Source: Quercus robur (taxonomy: Eukaryota > Streptophyta > Magnoliopsida > Fagales > Fagaceae). Taken from it: 64,000 nucleotides of DNA. The notes beneath the pieces are model-generated. The model saw nothing but the letters and a program-made list of their open reading frames with translations, was not told where the DNA came from and did not search any database. Below are positions 11,053 to 20,758 of this stretch, piece by piece. Position 1 is the stretch's first letter, and each line of letters opens with the position of its first letter. The stretch covers positions 14,689,830-14,753,829 of the forward strand of contig NC_065538.1 in the NCBI RefSeq assembly GCF_932294415.1, given 5' to 3'. The translations under genes were made by a program, and so were the position numbers.

Positions 11053-11385
11053 ATGTTGAAAATTTGTTTTGTAGTGGGTTGTTGTGTTACAATACCGGAC
11101 TTGGTGTTTAAGAAGAAGTTCGGTATTGTAAAAGGACTTGGCATGAGACCTTCCTCTTCTCTAATAACCACCGCCTCCTCTAATTCATCGGTGGAATATA
11201 TCCAACGGTTAGAAAATGAGATAATTGAGCTCAAAGGGGCAAGAGTTAGAGATCAAGAGGAGCGAGCTAAGGACCAAGATGCACGAACTAAGCAAGATGA
11301 GGTCCAAAAGAATATTCTTAACTTTTTGAGGAGCAAGGGTTATGATGATGCTCTTACTTATGGGGTTGGTTCAACTTCAAGTTAA
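11053..11385 (+). pseudogene. Coiled-coil C-terminal ORF, possibly CACTA-encoded
   Basis: A frame of 110 codons has a Ser-rich linker followed by a charged helix (YIQRLENEIIELKGARVRDQ and onward) and an end reading SKGYDDALTYGVGS. Short coiled-coil tails of this kind close the plant CACTA-associated transposase proteins, and the position just inside the subterminal repeats fits. The rest of a transposase is not seen. Confidence 0.35.
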
Positions 11386-11854
11386 AACACTTTTTGGTTA
11401 GTACTTTATTTGCTTTCAACAATTTATACATTAGAAGTTGTGATTTTAATTTATTGGTGTGGTTACTCTTAATGCATTATTAGAAATATTTTTTATAACA
11501 TAGTTAATGTTTTTACTTTACGGTTTTAACGAATTATTGTTTTTATATTTGTACAGATTTCTTATTGGTGGCTTTTAGGGGATTTACTTTTGGCATTACT
11601 TGAAGACATATGAGAACATCTTCCGTTAGTTCTAAAATAGGGTTTAGGTAGAGTTATTGTATGTATTGCAAACAATTATTGTATGGAAGGAGTTTGAATT
11701 AGATACTTGTTTTATTTTTTACTTGTGGAATATATGGATCTTCTTTTATAAATGTGTTATTGAAATAAATATGTTATTCAAATGTGAGGTTTTAATAATG
11801 TAATGACAGGTTACAGGTTAATATCAAAACCATGAAAAAAATAAAAACAGAAAA

Positions 11855-12375
11855 TAAGCTTTAGTGTCGAATTTTTTCGTCACAAATATAGCAACAAAAA
11901 AATTTTTTAGTGACGAAAATTTCGTCACTAAATATAGCAAAATTTTGTAAGAAATGGTTTTAGTGATGAAAATTTTCGTCACTATATGTGCCTGGATTTT
12001 CTTAAAAATAGTTTTAGTGACGAATTTTTTCGTCACTATATGTACCTGAACATAGTTTTAGTGACAAAATTATTTGTCACTAAATATGATTTAGTAAACT
12101 AAAGTGTTTTTAGTGACGAAATATTTTCGTCACTGAATAGTATTTTTAGTGAGGAAAACATTTAGTGACGAAATGTTTTCGTCACTAAAAGTTTTTTTTT
12201 TTTTTTTTTTTTAAATCAAATCAAACTTTTAGTGACGAAATTTTTTGTCACCAGGACTTTTAGTGACGGGGCTACAGTGACGAAATGAGTTTCGTCACTA
12301 AAGGTCCTTAGTGACGAAAAACTGGACTTTTAGTGACGAATTTTTTCGTCATTGAAAATACATTTTGTTGTAGTG
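11855..12375. repeat. CACTA subterminal palindromic repeats
   Basis: Roughly ten copies of TTTAGTGACGAAA and its complement TTTCGTCACTAAA occur in both orientations, many as back-to-back palindromes. A poly-T run interrupts them near 12191-12212. Such arrays are the transposase-binding regions of CACTA elements. Confidence 0.85.
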
Positions 12376-12690
12376 TGTTTTGGACTTGCTCAAAGCATGT
12401 ATTTTATGTAAAGTTGGAATCGAGCTGCTGCAGAATTTATTGTGCAATTCGGTCTAGCTCGATCGATCGAGAATTAGACTCGACCGATCGAAAGTCGAGC
12501 AGAATGATTTTTCTGCAGAATTTCCAACTTAGCCCTAAGCCCATATGATGTGTAGGGTTTTATGTTTTGCCCTAGGTATAAAAAGAAAAACCCTAGCCAC
12601 ATTTTTGAGGTTGCTCTATTTTGCTTTGTTTGTGAATCTCTTGTGAGATCTGAGAGGTAGTTGTCTTCACACATACGTAGGATTATGACA
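12376..12690 (+). repeat. 3' LTR of element 1, right part
   Basis: From GGACTTGCTCAAAGCATG on, this matches 5' LTR bases from about 2475 to 2780, including the TATA-like GGTATAAAAAG near 12577 and the GATCGATCGAG motif. Similarity ends near 12690, before the expected LTR end. Confidence 0.82.
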
Positions 12691-13928
12691 AATAGTATGA
12701 GAAAACTTCTTATCTTAGACACTCTTATTGATTTTCCCTCCCTTCAATTTTCTTTTGAATTTTAGAAAGTTTAACCTGTAGACAGTGATTTGTTTTGGCT
12801 TAGATACACTATTAGTTCCTAAAGTTTAGCTCGTGAGTGATTTTAGTCCCTAAAATTTAAAGTAATTGCTATTAGTCCTGAGATAACGTGGCCAAACTAT
12901 AAACTGACATGTCATCACTCTAAAAGGACTAAAATTGATTATTTCAAGATTCTTTTAAGAACTAAAAGAGATCACTTTAAGTTTGTTAAGTACTAAAAGT
13001 GATTGCCTTAAACTCTAGGGACTAAAATCACTCATAGGCTATTGTTAGGGACCACCAGAGTATTTTGGGTCAAAAAAATCAAATTTCTGGGATAAATAAA
13101 CTTGTCACAAATCTTCAAGTCAAATTTAAATTAATAAACAAAATTAAAACTTGAGCAACACCGACGAATTTATTTTAGTAATGAATGATAAACATTCCAA
13201 GACTCCAAAATATTATATCACTCTTATTTCCCTCTCTTCTAGTCAAATATTAGATAAAGCCTTAAAATTAGAACGCCATTGGTGCAAAAAAAATACTGTG
13301 TAATCAGGAAAAAAAGAAAGATAAAACAAATTAATAGATAGTGATGCCCCTGTAGATGAAGACGGTAAAGCAAATAAACCAACAAGACAAGCTGTGCAAA
13401 AAGTAAAGCTTTAACAAAACAAAAAAAGTTGTCATATCACTATATCAGAATCCATGAAATGAAAGCACAACAATAACAAGGTTGGAATTAAAAGATCAAT
13501 CATATATACCACACATCCATCGAGGTAAAATTTTGGCAATCCCAGACGCAAAAAGAAAAAAAAAAAAGAGTAACTTTAAGACAAACCCAGATGCAGAAAC
13601 ACATAAATTAGAAAACTTTTTAACTATGTAAACAAAAAACTTTTTAAACTAGGATGTTTTCTTCACCAAAAATATCCTAGTTTAAGTACCATCCATGCTG
13701 TGCCTTACTTGACCACCGTCAGATCATGTCCACCTTCAACATCAAATCTCAGCCGTTGATTCTATTATCTCATATCTCCAAGAAAAAAAAAATGATACCC
13801 ATTTTTTCTTCTTCTTTTAAGATAAGCCACAGCCGTTGATGCCAACTTTCTTTGAATATGTATTTGGACGGTCGTGATGTGGGTAGGTCTTTCTATAGAG
13901 TGCCACTATCCTAATCCAACGGCTGTGG
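12691..13928. other. Spacer with foldback MITE and repeated CCGTTG motifs
   Basis: About 12805-13060 is a foldback: GAGTGATTTTAGTCCCTAAA on the left is mirrored by GGGACTAAAATCACTC on the right, consistent with a short TIR element. Near 13760-13930 AGCCGTTGAT motifs recur, and CCACAGCCGTTG (about 13831) faces CAACGGCTGTGG (about 13918). No gene is seen. Confidence 0.6.
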
Positions 13929-14022
13929 TTTCCTCAACGCAATAACTCTCTCTTCGTAGTTTCTTTCTGTGTAATTCAATTTGGGACTGTGTGAGCCAAC
14001 ATTCGGGGTTGTTGTCCTTGTA
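13929..14022 (-). pseudogene. Exon-1 relic of DUF627/DUF629 copy A
   Basis: Read on the minus strand, this 94-bp patch encodes YKDNNPECWLTQSQIELHR, almost the same as residues 147-165 of copy B. It then jumps to sequence matching copy B residues of about 201-209 after an internal deletion. Nucleotide similarity to 32480-32535 and 32343-32375 is obvious. It lies in the right order and orientation to be the lost 5' part of copy A, whose exons 4-5 are at 1219-1719. Confidence 0.82.
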
Positions 14023-14605
14023 AATTTCAAAGCTATAGTAGAACCAAACTAAAACCAACCAATATATATTAATATAGTTAAATTATGTTCCATAAAAGTA
14101 AGTTGCCTCAGTGGTTACTTTTTTAAGTTACTGTTATCAAAACTAAACATAAACATAAAAAAGCCCTGCACGTCTCTTTTTCATTCAGCCGCCCTCCCCA
14201 TTCCCCATTTCCCCTCAATCCTTTTCCTTTTCCTTCTCTCATCCTCTCTTTTCAGTCGCCCCATCCCCTCTTTCCCTCTTCACTCATTCCTTATCTATTT
14301 CTTTAGCCACCATCTACATCTCTTAGATGAGAAGCCATTGGATTTTTGCTTGAATTTAGTTTGTTGGGTTTGTATTTCTAGTTTGTTCTTTGTTTCTTTT
14401 CTCTGGATCAATTTCCTTTTTTCTTTTTCTTTTTTCTTTGTTTGCCTTCTTAGAAAATAGATGTGATAAGGAAACCCTCTTTTTGCTTGGATTTAGTTTG
14501 CTGGGTTTTTATTTCTAGTAACCTTTTCCCGTGGCCTCGATATATGTTTGTGTGCGAATTCCTCCACACCATAGGCCCTAACTGAAAAAAAAAAAAAAAA
14601 AAAAA
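14023..14605. promoter_or_regulatory. Upstream region of the UGT gene
   Basis: This stretch is pyrimidine-rich (CCTTTTCCTTTTCCTTCTC near 14219), then has a duplicated TTGCTTGGATTTAGTTTG-type phrase (near 14347 and 14487). A run of about 20 A directly precedes the start codon. A TATA box or transcription start cannot be placed with confidence. Confidence 0.35.
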
Positions 14606-16024
14606 ATGGCCAGAGATCATCTCCACGTAGTTATGCTGCCTTGGTCAGCCTTTGGCCATCTTATACCGTTTTTTCAGCTCTCCATTGCCTTAGCTAAATC
14701 CGGAATTCACGTTTCCTTTGTATCAACCCCAAGAAACATCCAAAGACTCCCCAAAGTTCCTCCAAGTTTGGCAACTCTCATAACTCTGGTGGAGTTTCCA
14801 TTGCCCAAACTAGACAATGATCTCTTGCCCGAAGGTTCTGAGGCCACTGTAGACGTTCCAGTTGACAAAGTTGAGTACTTAAAGCTTGCATATGATCGCC
14901 TCCAATGCCCTGTTAACCAGTTCGTCGCTGAGCAATTACCGGACTGGATTATAGCTGATTTTTCTGCTCATTGGGCTGTTGAAATTTCCCAAAATCATAA
15001 TGTCGGGTTGGTGTACTTCTCTGTCTTCTCTGCTGCTACCATTGTTTTCTTTGGGAAGCCACCAAATTATTTTTACGTAGGTGACCAAAAGCAAGCTTGG
15101 CCATCACCAGAGAGTCTTACAACTCCGCCAGAGTGGCTTAGTTTTCCGTCCTCTGTTGCATTCCGAGGGTATGAAGCGGTTGGGTTTCATGTGGGTCTAT
15201 ATACAGAAAATGTTTCGGGGATAAGTGATGCTGCGAGGGTGACGAAAGTTCTCCGTGCATGTAAAGCAGTGGCTATTCGTAGTTGCAGGGAGTTTGAAGG
15301 TGAGTTCTTGAGTTTACACGAAAAATTGATGGGAAAGCCTGTGATTCCCATAGGTTTACTTCCTCCAGAAAGACATGTAAAGACCGAAGCGAATGATAGC
15401 TCATGGAAAATGATATTTGAATGGCTTGATAAACAAGAACCCAAGTCAGTTTTGTTTGTAGGGTTTGGCAGTGAGTGTCAGCTGAGCAAAGAACAGGTTT
15501 ATGAGATTGCTTATGGACTACAGCTTTCTCAAGTGCCATTTTTGTGGGCGTTGAGGAAACCTATTTGGGCTATTGACGATGAAGACTCTTTGCCATCGGG
15601 TTTTATTGACAACACGTCTGGCAGAGGAATGGTATGTATGGGATGGGTGCCTCAGAAGGAAATTCTAGCGCACCCATCAATTGGGGGATCATTGTTCCAC
15701 TCTGGGTGGGGATCTGCAATTGAGATGTTACAATTTGGTCATTGCCTTGTTGTGTTGCCATTTATCTATGACCAGCCTGTGAATGCAAGGGTTTTGGTAG
15801 AAAAGGATCTAGCTGTAGAAGTTGAACGAGAAGAGGACGGATCGTTTAGCAGGGATGGGATAGCCAAGGCTGTGAGACTGGCCATGGTGTTAGAAGAAGG
15901 AGATAAATTAAGAGTTCGTGCAAGAGATGCCGCTGCGATATTTGGAGATGAGAATTTGCATCAAGTATACTACATTGGTCACTTTGTTGAGTATTTAAAT
16001 CTTGGGGACAGTGACAAAATATGA
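14606..16024 (+). CDS. UGT91-like UDP-glycosyltransferase (GT1 family)
   Basis: An intronless 472-residue frame has the GT1 two-domain layout, close to the usual 460-475 residues. His18 in PWSAFGHLIPF is the expected catalytic base, and Asp118 in DWIIADF is a candidate partner. The sugar-donor PSPG box spans Trp347 to Gln390 (44 residues), starting WVPQKEILAHPSIGG and ending PFIYDQ. The final Gln is usual for glucose-type donors, but UGT91 enzymes also use UDP-rhamnose. The core HCGWNS is HSGWGS here, as in some UGT91 members. The closest recalled relatives are the putative UDP-rhamnose:rhamnosyltransferases and soyasaponin rhamnosyltransferases, which extend sugar chains on flavonoids or triterpenes in the cytosol. 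The substrate cannot be read from sequence. The ATG directly after the A-run gives the family's normal N-terminus. Confidence 0.93.
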   Translation: MARDHLHVVMLPWSAFGHLIPFFQLSIALAKSGIHVSFVSTPRNIQRLPKVPPSLATLITLVEFPLPKLDNDLLPEGSEATVDVPVDKVEYLKLAYDRLQCPVNQFVAEQLPDWIIADFSAHWAVEISQNHNVGLVYFSVFSAATIVFFGKPPNYFYVGDQKQAWPSPESLTTPPEWLSFPSSVAFRGYEAVGFHVGLYTENVSGISDAARVTKVLRACKAVAIRSCREFEGEFLSLHEKLMGKPVIPIGLLPPERHVKTEANDSSWKMIFEWLDKQEPKSVLFVGFGSECQLSKEQVYEIAYGLQLSQVPFLWALRKPIWAIDDEDSLPSGFIDNTSGRGMVCMGWVPQKEILAHPSIGGSLFHSGWGSAIEMLQFGHCLVVLPFIYDQPVNARVLVEKDLAVEVEREEDGSFSRDGIAKAVRLAMVLEEGDKLRVRARDAAAIFGDENLHQVYYIGHFVEYLNLGDSDKI

Positions 16025-17339
16025 GTGATTATGGATTACCACATTCATGGAAAGGAGGAGGTTTTTTTTTTTTTTTTTTTTTTTGGGAATAAAAAATGAG
16101 GTCTTCAATGAGGACTTATCAGTCTCATGCCACATGACAGTATTAGAAATACCACGTGTATAGCCAAAGTCTTGATGAAGTTATCGTTATGTATGCAACA
16201 CATTCATTAAAACGCAACCATTCGAACCACACAACTCTTGTCAAAGTAGCATGTGAAGTCTTATCACCAAGTCACATCTATGGTGGAGTGTTATTCTTGT
16301 TTATTTGGAGGGTGGAGTGTTTTACCAAATTGATGTTCTAGATTTGGTAAAATATTATCCGTCTAGATCGAAACGAAACCTTGGCAGTTTCCATTGTCAA
16401 TCATGTCCAGTTCTGCAATTTGAGATTTATGTATTGATTTCAAATTTTTCATGTTTTTTTTAAATGTTGTTGTACTACTCTTCCAATAGTCATGACTGCT
16501 TACAATTGTAATAGTGCTAAGAGGGATTTGGTGTTTTGAGATGCACACAAGGTTAGAATCACCCCCACCCCCCCCCCCCCCCCCCCCCCCCCCGCCCCCT
16601 TCTCTTTTCCCTCAAACATAGGTATGGGATTTTTAAAGCACCTGATTAGGGCTTGTGCAATGAAAAATCTTGTAAGTTGTAACCCATTGGTGTTGTTAAA
16701 ATTAAATTGACAAGATAGTTTATTTCAAGATTAAGACTTTATTTTTGTAATTAATAGCATATAGAATGTCATGTCATTTAATATATTATATAACGTAACA
16801 CTAAATACACTTTTAATTTCTTATTTTTAATTAGTCATTCTTTTTAATTAAATAAAAAATAATTTTGAATAAATAGTAATAATTAATACTAACTAATAGA
16901 TAAGAAAGAGAAATATTCTTTTGTTTTGTGTCAAAAGGTCATGTGAGTGTTTGAGTAAAACCAGATATAAGAAAAGAGAAGTCTTTCCAGAGAGAGAGAC
17001 AGACAAAGAAATATGTTAAATCATAAATGTTCTTCTAGAAGGTCGACTGCTGAACTGTTGTGGATTTTTTTTATTGTAATAATCAATTATAAACTAACTG
17101 TACTGTATTAGTATTTTGAATTGCTGTTAAGAGGGGTCTGACTTTGACCGAGATTATGTAATGAAATGAAGATCTTTTTGAACAAATTGAATTGAAATTC
17201 TCAAAATCTTTCTGAGCAGTAGAAGTGCTTCCCATGCTCTTTTCTTTCTTTTTTTTCTTTTTCTTTTTCTTTTTTTCATTATGATTTTTCTTGCTTTAAT
17301 TCAATAACACACCTACGGTCTAGCACGCCTGCTTTGATG
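16025..17339. other. 3' flank of UGT and AT-rich spacer
   Basis: Poly-T (16063-16084) and a long poly-C tract (16568-16593) are the only striking features. No coding sequence is supported. Confidence 0.6.
16568..16593. repeat. Poly-C tract (about 26 C)
   Basis: An uninterrupted C run is preceded by ACCCCCA and followed by GCCCCC. Long C/G homopolymers are rare in plant DNA and error-prone in sequencing, so the exact length is uncertain. Confidence 0.85.
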
Positions 17340-17470
17340 GCTTCTAGTCGTTGGACTAATTTGACATTTTTTTTTTTTTTAAGTGATAGGACCATTTTAT
17401 AATGAGTCCTAAGGCCTAGTTCTTTAGCCGGCCTGTGTGTCTATCAATATGATCAGAAGCAGTATTATTA

Positions 17471-19135
17471 GTAGCCCGTTTGGTTCCACTTTTTCAGCCC
17501 AAAACGGGCGTTTTCAAAAAAGCCAGGCCTGTCTCTGCGTTTGGTAAGTTCAAAACGCAACTTTTTTATAAAAGTTGCGTTTTGAACTTTTAGAAAAGCT
17601 GAAGACAAAACGCGCATAGAAAATGGACCTTCAGCGGTCCATAATCCAAAACGCGCTATGCGCGTTTTGTATATTACCGTTGCAATAACCAAAAAGACCG
17701 AAATACCCATCAGTTCTCTCACGCCCTCATCTCTCATCTGTGTCTTTTTTCTTCGTCTTCTTCCTCTTCGTCTTCCTCTGCTTCTTCACCGGTCTACCCC
17801 CACAATCAACAAAACCCATTTCAACCTTTGATATTCCGAACACAGAATGAACAAAACCAAACCAAAAATAACTCAAAATCAACACAAAAACAACTGAAAA
17901 TCAACTCAAATCCGGAAAACCCATCCCAAACCCAACTCAAAATCAACCCAAAATCCATAGAAAAAAAAAACCCAAAATCCCAAAATCCTTAAATCCTTAT
18001 GTTTCAATCATCTTCATCTTCATCTTCATCTTCATCATCATCATCATCATCATCTTCTTCTCTGGAGTGTGAAAAAAAAAGAATAAAGGATGAGTTCTGG
18101 CGATGGTTCCGATGTGTTCCAATTTGAAGTGCTAAGAGGAAAAAAAAAAAAAGAAAAAAAGAAGAAGAAGCAAAGCTGTGTTCTGGACCGAACTGCTAAG
18201 AGGAAAAAAAAAAAAAAAAAAGAAGAAGAAGAAGAAGCAGAGCTGTGTTCTGGACCGAACTGCTAAGAGGAAAAAAAAAAGAAGAAGAAGAAGAAGAAGA
18301 AGAAGTAGAGCTGTGTTATGGACCGAACTGCTAAGAGGGAAAAAAAAAAATGAAAAAAAGAAGAAGAAGCAGAGCAGCTCTGGGCCGAAGTGCTAAGAGG
18401 CAAAAGAAAAAAAAGAAAAGAAAGAGAGATGGGAATGTTCTGGACTGATAGAGAAAAGAAGGAAAAAGGAAAAGAAAAGAGTGTGAAAAGAGTGTGGTTA
18501 CGTGGGTGGATGAGAAAAAAAGAGGAGAAAAAAAAAAAAAAAAAGGAAGTAGAGCCACGTGTGTGGAGAGAAAAAAAAGAGAGAAAAAAGAAATTATATC
18601 ATAATATTTTCACAATATTTTTACAATAAATTTTAAGGTAGGCTATTATTAGCTAATATTGGTGAGAAAAAAATAATTTTTTTAGAAAGAGAAAAAAATA
18701 ATTTTAATAGTATGTTAAAATTAAAATTACTATCAATTTTTATTACAATATTTTTACAATACTTTCACAATAAATCTTAAGTGGTAGGTTATTATTAGCT
18801 AATATTGGTAAGAAAAAAATAATTTTTTTAGAAAGAGAAAAATTGATTTAAGTATGATGAAGTAATTGATTTAAGTATGAAACAAACTCACATAAAAAAA
18901 AAAAAAGTATGAAATAAATTCCCTTATATATACATTGTCATTTTTGGTCATTTACTCCTCAAAAAGCCATTTTTATAAGTGCTAGCCAAACACTCAGCTT
19001 TTTCATTATGCACTTTTTAACAGCTTTTACCAAACACTCAGCTTTTTGAAACTCCACTTTTTCATTATGCACTTTTACAAAACTCCACTTTTTCATTATG
19101 CACTTTTTCAAAAAGCTGAACCAAACTCACCCTAG
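17471..19135. mobile_element. TIR element (hAT-like ends), non-autonomous
   Basis: The left end TAGCCCGTTTGGTTCCAC is mirrored by a right end that reads TAGGGTGAGTTTGGTTCAGC on the other strand, with CTTTTT-rich continuations. The paralogous spacer lacks this block between GTATTATTAG and GATTTAATA. The interior holds a CTT/CAT microsatellite (18010-18063), a purine-rich tandem repeat and a duplicated block of about 100 bp (18600-18690, 18735-18840). No transposase is seen. An exact target duplication could not be fixed by eye. Confidence 0.65.
18129..18400. repeat. Tandem repeat, about 65-bp unit, purine-rich
   Basis: GTGTTCTGGACCGAACTGCTAAGAGG followed by A-rich and GAA-rich runs repeats about four to five times with variable poly-A/GAA length. 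Open frames across it are Lys/Arg homopolymers and do not look like genes. Confidence 0.8.
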
Positions 19136-19957
19136 CTCTTGTATATAGGATTTAATAGAACACTCGACAAGGATATGAGCACTACATAATTAGCCCAAAA
19201 AACAAAATCCATCAAACAGAAAGAGAGATATTCTTTCTTTTTATGGTAAGATCCGTCTTTTTATTAATAGCCAATAAAAAAACAATACACACACCCGAAA
19301 GAAATTTACAGAGAAAAACTTGAGGCTGTTAAGTAGTGATCTGTGGTGGATTTTTATTTTTTATTTTTTATTTATTTTTAATATAAAAATAATTTTGGTC
19401 TACATTGATCAATTTTGGTCATGTTCGGGCTATTTCGGTCTTAGAGTAATGTTTTAGAATTCTTATGAATGTTTAAAGACTCTATAACAATCTCATGTAT
19501 AATTGCAAATCACATAAAGGAATATGATGCTTGAGGGTATCTAGATTCATATTCAACCCCAATTTTGTAGTAATATGAATTCCTTTCAAAACAGGTGGGC
19601 ATCTACATTCCTATCTTTGGAAAAAGTTGCATTTTTTTATTTATTATAAATTAATAATTTTACCTATTCCTCCTAACATTTACAAAGTAGAAATTTAAAA
19701 AAAAAAAAAATTGTCCTTATCTCTTTTTAGAAATATGATTAAGAATTATTTGTGTGTGTATGTGTGTGGTGTTTCTCTTTTTTAGAATCTCCTTTTTGGG
19801 ATTAAGTTAGATGCTAAAAGAAAATAAATTATTTTTATTAACAAAGATGATGTTTTGATTGCCATGAAGAACAAGAGTTTAAAAAATTATTTATGTATTA
19901 TACATGTCATTGAAGAATGTTAGAATTTAATTTTAGTGAATTTTCTGTGATTTATGG

Positions 19958-19959
<2 letters not shown>

Positions 19960-19991
<32 letters not shown>

Positions 19992-20007
19992 ATATATATA
20001 TATATAT
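19960..20007. repeat. (TA)n microsatellite
   Basis: About 22 TA dinucleotides with one C interruption. The paralogous spacer has a much shorter run (near 36335-36350), so the array expanded or contracted after duplication. Confidence 0.9.
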
Positions 20008-20758
20008 TATTTATGAGAAGATTAAAATACAGACTTGATATTGTGTTTATAAGAATGTCATATTTTTTAGATTCTTAGTAGATTCCGAATTAAACCAAAC
20101 ATTGGAATATTTATATTCTCAAGCATCTAGATTACTAGGCATTATATTTTGAGGAATTTGGATGCAGAGTAATGTAGATTCCGCCAAACCAAAGGTCCCT
20201 TTGATTTTTTTCCTCTTTTTATTAATTTCATTTACTCTCTTTCATGTTAATGAGAGTTTATATTTGTAGGTTAAAAAAAAGAGAGAAAGTTTGAGAACAC
20301 AATAAGCCTTGACTCGTGTAGTCAACGTGTCTACAACATTGGACGCATATTTTTTGTACTTTCTTTTATCATCTCTTCTGCTCATTTTTGGAGGGAAATT
20401 GAGAGAATAGATGAAAAAAAAAGCGTTTTGAATTGAAGAATATTATGGAGTAGTGAAAACAACAACTTATGAGTTTGTCCAAAAAAAAAAAAAAAAGGTG
20501 AATAAAAGAAAATGCAAATGAAGAGATCCTAACTACTTACGAGTTATGAGCTTGCCTCTAGACAAAAAATAAAATTAAAAATTAAACTATGAAAAAAAGA
20601 ATTAATCCAGATTCTTATGTGAGGGAGCTAATTGACCCAAATTCACAATGTTGGAGAGTGGATTTAATTGATCAAATTTTCATTCCTTTGAAGCTAGTCA
20701 AATTAAAAGCATCCCTTTGAGTTCAAATTGAAGGAAAAATAGCCTTTTATGAGAAGAT

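Larger units (their letters stand above)
8670..12375. mobile_element. CACTA-like DNA transposon inserted in 3' LTR; left end not recognised
   Basis: The right end at 12375 reads TTTTGTTGTAGTG, the inverse of a CACTACAACAAAA terminus, and is preceded by about 500 bp of palindromic subterminal repeats, as in plant CACTA elements. LTR sequence resumes at the next base. The left boundary begins with an inverted LTR scrap rather than CACTA, so that end is lost or rearranged. The interior contains a 45-bp minisatellite, exon-like GC-rich islands at about 9040-9165, 9519-9604 and 9757-9803, and two unassigned ORFs. It probably carries captured gene fragments. Confidence 0.65.
2381..12690 (+). mobile_element. 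LTR element 1: gag-bearing, no pol seen, broken (Copia-like)
   Basis: This fossil runs from a 5' LTR (2381-3220) through a primer-binding site, gag pieces and a plant-transposon-type ORF to a purine tract and a 3' LTR that is split by later DNA and incomplete. No protease, integrase or reverse transcriptase is visible, which suggests a non-autonomous member. It is related along its length to the element at 52428-59692. A large internal block lies in the opposite orientation to the LTRs, bounded by short inverted repeats. It carries several breaks and is clearly dead. It lies in intron 3 of DUF629 copy A. It is older than the CACTA-like element inside its 3' LTR. Confidence 0.85.

Noticed and set aside
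15187-15539. Minus-strand frames within the UGT
   Set aside because: Antisense shadows of a well-supported gene.
18178-18629. Lys/Arg-rich open frames on both strands
   Set aside because: They are translations of poly-A/GAA tandem repeats and have no family signal.
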